Shown here piece by piece: positions 32,601 through 39,398 of a stretch of DNA of 64,000 nucleotides. Source of the stretch: an uncultured Thermoanaerobaculia bacterium (GTDB lineage Bacteria > Acidobacteriota > Thermoanaerobaculia > Multivoradales > Multivoraceae); assembly GCA_951812325.1 (NCBI GenBank), contig OX638294.1:841136-905135 (forward strand). The letters are read 5' to 3'. Position 1 is the first letter of the stretch. Each line of letters starts with the position of its first letter. The notes under the pieces were generated by a model. That model made no database searches. It had not been told where the DNA came from and was given only the letters and a program-made list of their open reading frames with translations. The position numbers and the translations under genes are program-made.

Positions 32601-34496
32601 GCCGGCTGGAGCGCCGGCGCGGCCGCCCTCGCCGCGGTTCGCGAGCGGGCCCGTCCAGTCTTGATGACCTCGGCCACGACGATCGCCGCCCTGGCGCCCC
32701 TCGCCATTTCCACCGGCCGCGAGAACGAACTCTGGCCGCCCTTCGCGACGCTCGTGATCGGCGGCCTTCTCACCGCGACCGTGCTGACGCTGCTCGTCAT
32801 CCCCGTCGGCTTCGTCTTCCTCCGCCGGCTCGACGAACTGTTCAGTCGCGTGGGCCCCTGGGTGGTGCTCACCTGGCTCGGCGCGGTCATCGCGGTGACG
32901 GCGCCCCTGTTCGCGTTCGGCGTGATCGAGTCGATGCTCTGGCAGGTCATCACGACGGTGCTCATCGCCGGCGCGCTGCTGGGCCTCACCGTCTGGCTGC
33001 TGCCGAAACCGGCCGCGCCCGAACCGGAAGCGACTGCCGGCCCGCCCAGGCTGGTCGTTAGCCACCTGCGCAAGACGTACGGCCTCCCCGGACCCGTACG
33101 CCGGGCGCTGCGGGCTTCCACGGAGTTCGCCAGGAGAGTCGCGGCCGGCGGCGGGCAGGCGTTCCATCCGGCCGACGCTCGCGACCGGCTCCTGCCCCTG
33201 CTGCTGCTTCTGGCCGGCGCGATCACCCTGGCCGTGCGGATGCGCACCGGCCTGGTGATCCTCGGCATCTGGATCGCGATCCTGCTACTCGGCGCCAGCC
33301 TGCTACGCGAGATCCGGCGGGCCCGCGGCCGCGCCGACGCTCTGGGTCGCGTCGACCCCGGTGGCATCGAAGGCGTTCTGGCGGCGTTGCTGCCCTGGGG
33401 GCTCCTCGCCTGGCTGGTCGGGCCGGAGATGGTCGCCGACCCCGAGGTCGCGGGGTTCGTCGCGCTGGCCATCGTCTCCGCGATCATCGTGCTGATCCAG
33501 CTCGGACGCCGCACGGCGCGGGTAGAGACGATGCGGCGGGAACGGAAGACCTCCCGGCGCCGGCGCGCCCGGGGCATGCGCGGCCAGCTCCTCCGTCTCT
33601 GGCGCGGCGCGGCGACCAGGCTCTTCGGCCTCGACTTGCCGATCGACACCGTCAAGGCCCTGGCCGCGGTGAGCTTCGAGGTCGACCGCGGCATGGTCGG
33701 CGTGCTCGGCCCGAACGGCGCCGGCAAGACGACCCTGCTGCGTCAGTTGACCGGCATCCTGGACTCGACGCGGGGCCGCATCACGCTGGGCGGAGTGCCG
33801 CTGCTCAGCGTCCGCAAGCGCCTCGCGCGCTATGTCGGCTACCTGCCGCAGGACGCCGGCCTGCCCCCTCGTCTGACGGCCCGGCAGTATCTCGAGTACT
33901 ACGCCGCGCTCTACCAGATCGACGCCTCGGAGCGGGCCGACCGCATCTCGACCCTGCTGCGGGAGGTCGGTCTCGACGAGCGCGCGGACGAGCAGATCGG
34001 CGCCTACTCGGGCGGCATGCGGCAGCGCGTCGCGGTGGCGCGCACCCTGCTCCGGCTGCCTCCGATCATCGTCGTCGACGAGCCGACCGTCGGCCTCGAT
34101 CCCCGGGAGCGGGTCCGCTTCCGCAACCTGCTCTCGCGCCTGGCCAAGGACCGGATCGTCCTGTTCTCCACCCACGTCGTCGAGGACGTCGCGGTGGCGT
34201 GCGACCGCGTCCTGGTATTGACGCGGGGCCGGATGGTCTTCGACGGTCATCCGGCGGCGCTGTCGCGCGAAGCGGAGGGCCGGGTGTGGTCGTGGAGGAC
34301 GGCGGACGGCAACGAGGCGCCGGACCTGCCCGAAGGCGCCGTGCTGGCTGACCAGAAGCCGGAACCCGACGGCACGAGCAGCCTGCGAGTGCTTGCCGCG
34401 GACCGCCCGGATGAACGGGCCGAGGCGGTCGAGCCGAGCCTCGAGGATGGCTACCTGTGGCTCGCCCGCTCGGTGCGTGGGGAGGCGCCTGCATGA
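29682..34496 (+). CDS. RND pump fused in frame to an ABC ATPase with a membrane insert in the ATPase domain
   Basis: 1604 residues in one uninterrupted frame. Residues 1-1110 form a full RND protein: TM1 at AIRRPVAVTMFFVGLV, TM4 LAVGVGLIVDNSVVVFES, a Gly-rich loop near 655-675, TM10 LAINPAVLLVDRMQ (Pro where the sister pump has Asp). At about 1122 an ABC ATPase begins (RLVVSHLRKTYG), but some 165 residues with four hydrophobic segments and an Arg-rich stretch intervene before ALAAVSFEVDRGMVGVLGP. Walker A GPNGAGKTT lies at about 1343, signature YSGGMRQRVAVARTL near 1441, Walker B IIVVDEPTVGLDP near 1463, then a switch histidine (STHVVED). All ATPase motifs are intact. It starts at GTG 29682; the stop overlaps the next ATG (ATGA). 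I know of no described protein of this design. Confidence 0.9.
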   Translation: MKAGLDTLAIRRPVAVTMFFVGLVMLGGFAWQRLPVELFPALTGDSLYVNFFRPGSEPETVEREILMPLEARVRTLPRVAETWGEVTGASGSFTVRFERGVDLKVRELELRRIAADLARTQPRDAFLDVQADDTGVFSSFAMILQATGSDDEDALHDLVEELITPRLAAVPGVSQATVMGGSARQLTVWVDPNRCAALGVTTEQVTAAVRGAAGRLRYLGSLEDETGRTAVMLDGRPVGAVSMGEVRVVPNRPVLVRHVAEVEIGSGRRQMLYRVNGEPSVGLLVFQEEGANLVRLGRDLRRRIEEINEEFAPLGIRLLVSFDAADLVETQIDRLRNLGLSGFAIALLVLFLFLRQWRAVAVVAVAVPVSLAVALSFLYVAGLSLNLFTLFGLAVGVGLIVDNSVVVFESVQRRLERGRSPDDAAAGGLRRTGRAIIAASVTTAIVFLPAVIVDLESSLVQNLIALLALAILLPLFGSLLVAIGLVPLLARHLAAPAAIRRLAKLRQRRERFGGKAPPDPTRILFAGVLASALRRPASWITGVVAAVVLSAIGALFLIASGGPGQAPVADQVQLSVRLPEGRGSLESAVRAFERLETIQEVDGVDRVESVIREEGGSLTVHLVDEDVRPEELTAAFVRRLLRPPARRAGVELLNPGEGEGPGGRGGGGGGGGGAQELLGGGPSRVVLSGNDNEQLTDLAARVTERLREIEGIASAYPAVRPGPDELHVSPNRRAFDTFGVLLDEVLPMLNLAGREGTRIATGFPLASGRELPIVVQRQEDRRDEAQLMDGSSFNRDVSLSGLQRLRVSTGVGVLPVAALAQVRQAPPSPVITHHNGVREREVLYTLSQDVPRRGPARDGFDRNLDEAIASIHRPPGTTIALDRSGESTNWFRRIAVPVVLLVFLVLAVTFESLTLPILVLIALPLALLGSVWALVVTGIGFEAMALLGALVLLGLAINPAVLLVDRMQQHTLGAGWSAGAAALAAVRERARPVLMTSATTIAALAPLAISTGRENELWPPFATLVIGGLLTATVLTLLVIPVGFVFLRRLDELFSRVGPWVVLTWLGAVIAVTAPLFAFGVIESMLWQVITTVLIAGALLGLTVWLLPKPAAPEPEATAGPPRLVVSHLRKTYGLPGPVRRALRASTEFARRVAAGGGQAFHPADARDRLLPLLLLLAGAITLAVRMRTGLVILGIWIAILLLGASLLREIRRARGRADALGRVDPGGIEGVLAALLPWGLLAWLVGPEMVADPEVAGFVALAIVSAIIVLIQLGRRTARVETMRRERKTSRRRRARGMRGQLLRLWRGAATRLFGLDLPIDTVKALAAVSFEVDRGMVGVLGPNGAGKTTLLRQLTGILDSTRGRITLGGVPLLSVRKRLARYVGYLPQDAGLPPRLTARQYLEYYAALYQIDASERADRISTLLREVGLDERADEQIGAYSGGMRQRVAVARTLLRLPPIIVVDEPTVGLDPRERVRFRNLLSRLAKDRIVLFSTHVVEDVAVACDRVLVLTRGRMVFDGHPAALSREAEGRVWSWRTADGNEAPDLPEGAVLADQKPEPDGTSSLRVLAADRPDERAEAVEPSLEDGYLWLARSVRGEAPA

Positions 34497-35170
34497 TCAA
34501 CGTGCTGCGGACTTCCGCGATCCTGCTTGCCGGGCGCAGGTATTGGCTGCTGCCGTTGTTGCCTCTCCTGTGGCTGGGCGTACAGGCGATCATGCTGGTG
34601 GCCGGGATGCGGCTCGGCGCGGAGCCGGTTGCCGCGCAGAACAGCCTGATCGGCGTGCCGGTGGCGGTTCTCGCCATCTTTCTGGGCGGGAGAACGATCA
34701 CCGGCGAAATCGACCAGCACAGCCTGGAGATCGCCTACACCGTGCCCGGAGGCGCCCATCGCGTCTGGCTCGGCAAGCTCATCGCCGCCATCCTGATCCT
34801 GCTCTCGAGCCTGATCCTTCTGGCCGCCGTCACCTATGCCTTCTTCACCGACTTCCCGGTACTCCAGAGCCTGTACGGCGCCACGCAGGGAGTCGTCTTC
34901 TACCTCGCCGCGGCGATGGGCTTCGGAACCCTGTTCCGCAGCGAAGTTGCAGGGTCCCTGGCCACCATTGGCGTCCTCGGCCTCAACCGCGCGCTCGGCT
35001 CGTTCCGCATCTCACCGTTCTGGAATCCCCTCGCCGTGGAAGAAGCCGACGCGGCGCAGATGCTCGCGCTGAACGTTCAGAACCGCATCGGCGTCGCTCT
35101 CGCAATCGCCGCCATCGTCGCCCTCACCTTCACCCGCGCCGAGCGCAGGGAGAAGATGCTCGGCGGCTGA
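34493..35170 (+). CDS. Short ABC-2 type permease, copy 1
   Basis: 225 residues with six hydrophobic segments (about 15-40, 48-66, 93-120, 133-150, 158-170, 198-213), a typical half-transporter of the ABC-2 class. Conserved blocks are AAQNSLIGVPVAVLAIFLGG, ITGEIDQHSLEIAYTVPGG, SPFWNPLAVEEAD and a C-terminal NVQNRIGVALAIAAIVALTF then RAERREKM. The ATG overlaps the stop of the RND-ABC fusion, so that ATPase domain is the likely energy source. A close paralogue is at 35799. A small two-cysteine secreted peptide gene follows each copy, which suggests the peptide is the cargo, a subunit or a self-protection target. Confidence 0.85.
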   Translation: MINVLRTSAILLAGRRYWLLPLLPLLWLGVQAIMLVAGMRLGAEPVAAQNSLIGVPVAVLAIFLGGRTITGEIDQHSLEIAYTVPGGAHRVWLGKLIAAILILLSSLILLAAVTYAFFTDFPVLQSLYGATQGVVFYLAAAMGFGTLFRSEVAGSLATIGVLGLNRALGSFRISPFWNPLAVEEADAAQMLALNVQNRIGVALAIAAIVALTFTRAERREKMLGG

Positions 35171-35330
35171 AGCGCCCTTCGTGCCCGATCCAGCACGCAG
35201 CCACCCGCCACCCCGCCCCGCTCAGGTGCCTACGCCCGATAAAATCTCTCCGCTTTCCGTCTAGGTCTATAGGCGGTCCGACACCGCTGCAGTGCTGTTT
35301 GGCGCTACGGCGCGGCGGACCCGTGAAGGC

Positions 35331-35346
35331 CCTCCGATCCCGGAGG
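35331..35346 (+). promoter_or_regulatory. Small hairpin in the leader of peptide gene 1
   Basis: CCTCCG pairs with CGGAGG across ATCC, 85 bp upstream of the peptide 1 start, in the 260-bp gap after permease 1. The right arm contains GGAGG, so the hairpin could hide a ribosome-site-like sequence, though no ORF of note starts there. The same gap holds AT-rich CGATAAAATC near 35239 and TCTATAGG near 35266, possible promoter elements. Confidence 0.25.
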
Positions 35347-35430
35347 ACCTCCCGCCGACCCCGCGTCGTCGGCCTGTCCGCACAGGTCGCCGGCAACAAG
35401 AGACCTATTGAAACAAAGGAGCAGATCACA

Positions 35431-35733
35431 ATGAAGAAAGTCCTACCCGTCGCAGTGGCAGCGCTGGCGCTGAGTGTTGGCGGTGCGTTCGCAGAAGCAC
35501 CGAACTCGGACACGCCAGGCGACACATCGAGCGTCGCCCACTACCGGTTCCAGCAACTCCCGGACGCCGACATGGCGACCGTCAAGGGAAAGGGGCTGCG
35601 ATCCGAAGCCTGCACCCGGGTAGTCAGGGGTTTTGGCTACCTGGCTTTCGTAGCCGCGACCATCCGGAGGGACCCCGCCGGGCAGGTGTCCGGCGCCTTT
35701 ATCTTCGGTGCCGCCGGCGCCATCTGTGCGTAG
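35431..35733 (+). CDS. Small secreted two-cysteine peptide, copy 1
   Basis: 100 residues. Sec signal peptide MKKVLPVAVAALALSVGGAF-A (cleavage after A21), a hydrophilic stretch, the segment LPDADMATVKG (43-53), then a hydrophobic Gly/Ala-rich tail with C61 and C99 and a Cys-Ala carboxy-terminus. The 43-53 segment resembles leader ends of bacteriocin-type precursors (L-x-x-x-D/E-hydrophobic-x-x-hydrophobic-x-G). The ATG 35431 has a strong AAGGAG upstream. It lies between two paralogous permease genes, and its own paralogue is at 36664. A peptide with one disulfide, processed after G53, is an inference. No homologue is recognised. Confidence 0.7.
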   Translation: MKKVLPVAVAALALSVGGAFAEAPNSDTPGDTSSVAHYRFQQLPDADMATVKGKGLRSEACTRVVRGFGYLAFVAATIRRDPAGQVSGAFIFGAAGAICA

Positions 35734-35798
35734 CCACCACCGCCGCCGGCATTGGCTAACGGTCTCCATTCCGTAACGGCAGGCGAAGGAGCCAGGGC

Positions 35799-36491
35799 TT
35801 GATCACCGTCATCCGGCACTCCGCCGTGCTGCTCGGGGGTCCACGCTACTGGCTCCTTCTCCTGTCACCACTGCTCTGGCTCGCGGGTCAGGCCGTCCTG
35901 CTGATCGCCGGTCGCCTGCCGACCTTCGAACCTGCCGCCGCACAGAACACGCTGATCGGCGTTCCGGTTGCGATTCTCGGGGCGTTCCTCGGCGGTCGGG
36001 TTATCGCCGGCGAACTGGATCAGGGCACGCTGGAGATCGCCTACACCGTACCGGGCGGCGCCCAACGCGTCTGGCTAGCGAAACTCATCAGCGCGGCCCT
36101 CATGCTGCTTGTCAGCCTGGGCCTGACGGCCGTGTCTACGTTCACGTTCTTCACCGCGTTTCCTGTGGTCCAGACCGTCTATGGCGCGGCGCAGGCGGCC
36201 GTCTTCTACACGGTGACCGCGATGGGGCTCGGCAGCCTCTTGCGCAGTGAAACTGCCGGCGCCTTGGGCACGACGGCTCTACTCGGCCTGGAAGCCTTGA
36301 TCGTCAGCAGACTCGGAGCAGCACCTCGTGTCTCGCCGTTCTGGAATCCGCTCGCGATCGAAGAAGCAGACGCCGATCAGTTGCTCGCGATGGCCGTACA
36401 GAACCGCATCGGTATCGCGCTCGCGGTCGCGGCCATCGTCGCCCTGACCTTCGCCCGCGCGGAACGCCGCGAGAAGATGCTCAGCGGCTGA
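35799..36491 (+). CDS. Short ABC-2 type permease, copy 2
   Basis: 230 residues, clearly paralogous to the protein at 34493 along its whole length. It shares AAQNTLIGVPVAILGAFLGG, AGELDQGTLEIAYTVPGG, SPFWNPLAIEEADADQLLA and AVQNRIGIALAVAAIVALTF then RAERREKM; five extra residues occur near 170. It has six membrane segments and no ATPase of its own. It presumably uses the ATPase domain fused to the RND pump or the one at 20796. The start is TTG 35799 with AAGGAG seven bases upstream, 65 bp after peptide gene 1. The two permeases could form the two halves of one heterodimeric transporter. Confidence 0.85.
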   Translation: MITVIRHSAVLLGGPRYWLLLLSPLLWLAGQAVLLIAGRLPTFEPAAAQNTLIGVPVAILGAFLGGRVIAGELDQGTLEIAYTVPGGAQRVWLAKLISAALMLLVSLGLTAVSTFTFFTAFPVVQTVYGAAQAAVFYTVTAMGLGSLLRSETAGALGTTALLGLEALIVSRLGAAPRVSPFWNPLAIEEADADQLLAMAVQNRIGIALAVAAIVALTFARAERREKMLSG

Positions 36492-36663
36492 ATCCGAACG
36501 CCGGTCCTCCCTGCTGGCCAAACAACTCGCTCGTCCTTGCAGCCGGGCAATCGGCCTGCGGCATCGTCGTCGCGCGTGCTCCACTCGATCGAATCCGTCC
36601 ATGTCCATAGACCGTTCAGACCATTCGCTACACCCTTGGCTCCAGAAGAAAGGAACCCACCTC

Positions 36664-36942
36664 ATGAAGAGATCCCTGGCCCTCGCACTACTTGCCCTCA
36701 CCGTCAGTGCCGGCCTTTCGTTCGCAGTGCCGGCGAACCCGACCGCAGGCGCCGACGTCAGGAACATCGAGACCCACGACCCGGGACCACTCTCCGAAAC
36801 CGACATCGACGCCCTCGTCGGAGCACGGAGCGTCTGTTCTCTCGACATCTCGATAGCCCGTCAACACTTCGCGATGGGGAACGTCGTCGCGGGCACTGCG
36901 TGGCTTCTCGTCGCCTACTTCCGCCCGGCCGTCTGCGCGTGA
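36664..36942 (+). CDS. Small secreted two-cysteine peptide, copy 2
   Basis: 92 residues. Signal peptide MKRSLALALLALTVSAGLSF-A (cleavage after A21), the segment LSETDIDALVG at exactly residues 43-53 as in copy 1, then a hydrophobic tail with C58 and C91 and a Cys-Ala end. L43, D47 and G53 coincide with copy 1, while the tails share only composition and cysteine placement. This is the pattern of a conserved leader with a diversified core. The ATG 36664 has AAGGA about ten bases upstream; an earlier in-frame ATG at 36601 would break the signal peptide. It is the last gene of the cluster and two hairpins follow. Confidence 0.7.
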   Translation: MKRSLALALLALTVSAGLSFAVPANPTAGADVRNIETHDPGPLSETDIDALVGARSVCSLDISIARQHFAMGNVVAGTAWLLVAYFRPAVCA

Positions 36943-36981
36943 TTCGCTCCATCTACCTGAGCATCACCATCTGCGGGTAGC

Positions 36982-36997
36982 CCCGTCGACCGACGGG
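36982..36997 (+). terminator. Hairpin 40 bp after peptide gene 2
   Basis: CCCGTC and GACGGG pair across GACC. It is short and without a T-run, but it sits where the long plus-strand cluster should end. A second, longer hairpin follows at 37012-37060. Confidence 0.35.
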
Positions 36998-37011
36998 CCT
37001 ATGCGGGCGAC

Positions 37012-37060
37012 GCACGGCGGAGCGGCGGCAAGATCAACCTTGTCCGCTCCTCCGCCGTGC
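37012..37060 (+). terminator. Long hairpin closing the export cluster
   Basis: GCACGGCGGAG (37012-37022) pairs perfectly with CTCCGCCGTGC (37050-37060). An inner stem CAAG/CTTG closes a six-base loop. There is no T-run, so factor-independent termination is uncertain; transcript-end protection is equally possible. Confidence 0.45.
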
Positions 37061-37162
37061 CGACCTCGGCGACGCACTGCCCAGTATCTGGTGAACACAC
37101 TCACATATGGGTGGATGAACTCCAGCTGCCAGACCAGAATCGCATGGTAGGTTGGTCGCACC

Positions 37163-37460
37163 ATGGCAACCGCAGCAGACCAGACATCGACATCGACAGT
37201 CGTCGACGCAGCGGGGCGGCTCGTCGTCCCGGCCCCGTTCCGGGCGGGCGCTCGGGTTCCGGCCGCGCCAGGAAGTCGTCCTCACGCTCGACGGTTCCTC
37301 GATCAGGATAACGACGGCCGAGGTCGCCCTGGAGGCCGCGGTGGCGAGGGTGCAGTCCCTGGCAAGAAAGTACGGAGGCGGCGGGGGCGGCGAAGTCGAT
37401 GCCTTCATCGCCGAGCGACGAGCCGAGGCCGGCAAGGACATCGTACGGAGCCTGGCTTGA
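37163..37460 (+). pseudogene. AbrB/SpoVT-type antitoxin-like gene with a one-base frameshift
   Basis: From ATG 37163 the frame reads a swapped-hairpin AbrB start (STVVDAAGRLVVPAPFR). The continuation of the domain, ALGFRPRQEVVLTLDGSSI, is in the next frame, which runs on through VEAAVARV-type helix to the stop at 37460. Removing one G near 37238-37243 restores VPAPFRAALGFRPRQEVV. The gene is therefore broken, shifted during translation, or misread in a G-rich run. Such proteins are DNA-binding antitoxins or transition-state regulators. No PIN-domain toxin follows. The C-terminal half (ARKYGGGGGGEVDAFIAERR) is family-typical for VapB-like proteins. Confidence 0.65.
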
Positions 37461-37560
37461 ACTGGACCTGCCGGGTACCTGCGTCCGCTCCATCCGTTGA
37501 AGCAGGACAGACGCCCGCATTCGCAGCAGGCGCGACTCGTTCAGTGGAGCCCTGGGCCGA

Positions 37561-38652
37561 TCAGAAGTCGCAGGCCAGGCCGGGGTAGCGGAACACGACG
37601 CCCGGGTCGAGCTGCTTCGGCTTGTTCGCCGCCTCTTCGGCGCGTGCGCCGGAGAGCATGCCCTCCATCCCGTAGTTGCCTTCGTGACAGGCGTACTCGT
37701 AGATCGCGTCCTCCGTGCGCTTGAGGGGAATCGACGCCGTCCAGGGCTTGGTCCAGGTCCCCGGATCGTTCACCGTGACCTCCCATTCCAGGGTCTCCGC
37801 GTCCGTCAGGGTGAACCGCTCGGTGATCGTGAGCTGCTCGGAAGAGCCCATGAAGTCGTTCTTCTCCGAGTAGTTCGAGGTCTCGATGACCAGCGTGTCG
37901 CCGTCCCAGTGGCCGCGTGAGTCGCCGTTCCAGAGCCTGACGTCGCCGTCGAGCGCGGACTCGTCGTCCAGCCGGATGACGCGGGCGTCGTGGATCATCT
38001 CCTGGTGGATCACGACGTGGTCGGGCGTCTGGAAGATCTGGTGGTAGCCGTTGTAGCCCGGGAAGATGAACGGCGCGCCGTAGCTGATGCAGCGCTCGGG
38101 AACCGGCCGGTCGAGCCAGGAATCGGCCGGGTGCTCCATCAGGTGCTTCACCCTCTCGCAAAGCCGCTTCTTCGCCGCCTCGGTGAAGGGCGGGATGAGC
38201 CCGTCCGGCGGGTCGACGACGAGCGACGTCCGCTTCGTGAAGTACCGGTCCGCGATCCAGAACTGGTTGTAGTTGCCGGTCGTCGGGTCGTAGGACGTTG
38301 CCTTCGTCCGTTCAATCGCCGCCAGCACGAGCTGGTCGCCGAACAGAGCGTCGGCGCCCGGGTTCGTCGCCTCGGCGACGGCCGCCATCAGCTCCTGGAA
38401 CTCCTCGTCCGACAGGCGCTCCTTGCCCGCCCAGGCGGCGGGGCGCTGCAGCGGAGTGCCGTTGTTGTTGGCCCAGACGCCCTGGAGGTCGGGATGGCCA
38501 TACGCGGTGCGCGGCGCCGTCCAGTCGGCTTCCCCGGCCGTGTTGACGGGGTTGTTGCCCGCAGCGAACACGGCGCCGGCGCCGGTGAGGGCCAGCAGCG
38601 CGCCAACGACAGTCACAGTCCACACGACGTTCAAACGTTCATGCCTGCTCAT
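37561..38652 (-). CDS. Exported protein of unknown function
   Basis: 363 residues with a signal peptide (about 10-31, VVWTVTVVGALLALTGAGAVFA). The opening of the mature part, WTAPRTAYGHPDLQGVWANN, is typical of a large family of secreted proteins from Acidobacteriota and relatives whose function I do not know. A second conserved zone is RLWNGDSRGHWDGDTLVIETSNY, with later LTITERFTLTDAETLEWEVTV and a YACHEGNYGMEGMLSGARAE end. The start is ATG 38652 with GGAGGG seven bases upstream; an ATG at 38667 overlaps that ribosome site. Cysteines are few and no catalytic motif is evident. It is a single gene. Confidence 0.8.
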   Translation of the reverse strand: MSRHERLNVVWTVTVVGALLALTGAGAVFAAGNNPVNTAGEADWTAPRTAYGHPDLQGVWANNNGTPLQRPAAWAGKERLSDEEFQELMAAVAEATNPGADALFGDQLVLAAIERTKATSYDPTTGNYNQFWIADRYFTKRTSLVVDPPDGLIPPFTEAAKKRLCERVKHLMEHPADSWLDRPVPERCISYGAPFIFPGYNGYHQIFQTPDHVVIHQEMIHDARVIRLDDESALDGDVRLWNGDSRGHWDGDTLVIETSNYSEKNDFMGSSEQLTITERFTLTDAETLEWEVTVNDPGTWTKPWTASIPLKRTEDAIYEYACHEGNYGMEGMLSGARAEEAANKPKQLDPGVVFRYPGLACDF

Positions 38653-38735
38653 GTGCCTGCCCTCCAACCCTGCGTGTTCATTCGCGTACCGGGATCATAG
38701 CTGCCGCGCCCGCAGCGCTGGCGCCAAACGCGCGT

Positions 38736-39224
38736 CTACCAGCCCCAGGTCTTCGCTTCCTCGTCCCACAGCGCCCAGCATTCCGGCGCCAAACCGGCGT
38801 CGAGCACCCAGATCGGCATGTCCGTGACCAGGCCATTCGGTCCGACCTCGACCGACACCGGTCGCCCGGCGACGCTCCAGCCCGAGACGACGCGACCCGC
38901 CACGTCAGCCTCGTCACCACCCCAGGGTTCCACCGACAGCGAGTCGATGCGCACCTCCCACTCGACGTGCTCTCCGGAACCGTCACGGCGGGCAAAGTGG
39001 ATTTCGTCGCCGTAGACGCTCAAGTCCCTCACGTATTCGTCCGCCTCGATCTGGGCAACGAAGGAGGCCTTCAGACTGTCTTCGTTCGGTTCGTCCAGGG
39101 GCTCGGCGCACGCCAGACCTCCGAGGATGGCGAGCGCACCGAGGCCCACCAGGACCGATCGTGCCGCGCCGGGGCCCCGGTACACCACCCGGGCCGATCG
39201 TTTCGTCTCGGACGTGGTACTCAC
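38736..39224 (-). CDS. Putative lipoprotein of unknown function
   Basis: 162 residues. The hydrophobic VLVGLGALAILGGLAC is a lipobox with the cysteine at about residue 39, so the mature protein is probably anchored to a membrane. The rest is hydrophilic with beta-type segments (EYVRDLSVYGDEIHFARRD, VEWEVRIDSLSVEPWGG) and a Trp-rich end (ECWALWDEEAKTWGW). I recognise no family. The start is GTG 39224 with no ribosome site; TAGAGT lies six bases before it. The insertion sequence at 39239-41205 landed 15 bp upstream of the start, so everything beyond the -10 box is now IS sequence. Confidence 0.6.
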   Translation of the reverse strand: MSTTSETKRSARVVYRGPGAARSVLVGLGALAILGGLACAEPLDEPNEDSLKASFVAQIEADEYVRDLSVYGDEIHFARRDGSGEHVEWEVRIDSLSVEPWGGDEADVAGRVVSGWSVAGRPVSVEVGPNGLVTDMPIWVLDAGLAPECWALWDEEAKTWGW

Positions 39225-39230
39225 GCTGCA

Positions 39231-39236
39231 ACTCTA
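39231..39236 (-). promoter_or_regulatory. Candidate -10 box of the lipoprotein gene, at the IS junction
   Basis: TAGAGT (minus strand) is six bases before the GTG at 39224 and shares four bases with the IS target duplication (39233-39238). If it is the real -10 box, the original -35 region was displaced by the insertion to about 41212. Confidence 0.4.
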
Positions 39237-39238
39237 AC
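39233..39238. repeat. Left target-site duplication of the insertion sequence
   Basis: TCTAAC directly precedes the left inverted repeat and recurs directly after the right inverted repeat at 41206-41211. Confidence 0.8.
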
Positions 39239-39361
39239 CCGAAGTTCTTGAGCTTCTGCGGCCCCGTGATGGTCGATAGTCGTTGCCAGGCTTGGGTTTG
39301 CGGGTTGTTGGCCGGTCGTTCGGGGGCGCATATCGTAGCCATGTAAAAATGAGAGAAGAGG

Positions 39362-39390
39362 TAGACAGTCACGACGATCTAGAGTACAAT
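39362..39390 (+). promoter_or_regulatory. Transposase promoter
   Basis: TAGACA (39362-39367) and TACAAT (39385-39390) are separated by exactly 17 bases. The ATG follows eight bases after the -10 box with no ribosome site, again a nearly leaderless arrangement. It is the best-matching promoter in the window. Confidence 0.6.
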
Positions 39391-39398
39391 GCGAAGCC

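Noticed and set aside
29748..33167. A 1139-codon open frame opposite the RND-ABC gene
   Set aside because: Composition is Asp/Gly/Arg/Gln-rich antisense of a membrane protein; no motif or plausible start.
26498..34496. A heavy-metal (CusA/CzcA) identity for the RND pumps
   Set aside because: The methionine and acidic metal-site pattern of that family is not seen, and TM4 reads VDNA/VDNS; substrate left open.
37461..37560. A PIN-domain (VapC-like) toxin after the AbrB-type gene
   Set aside because: No open frame with the conserved acidic residues follows; the next gene is on the other strand.
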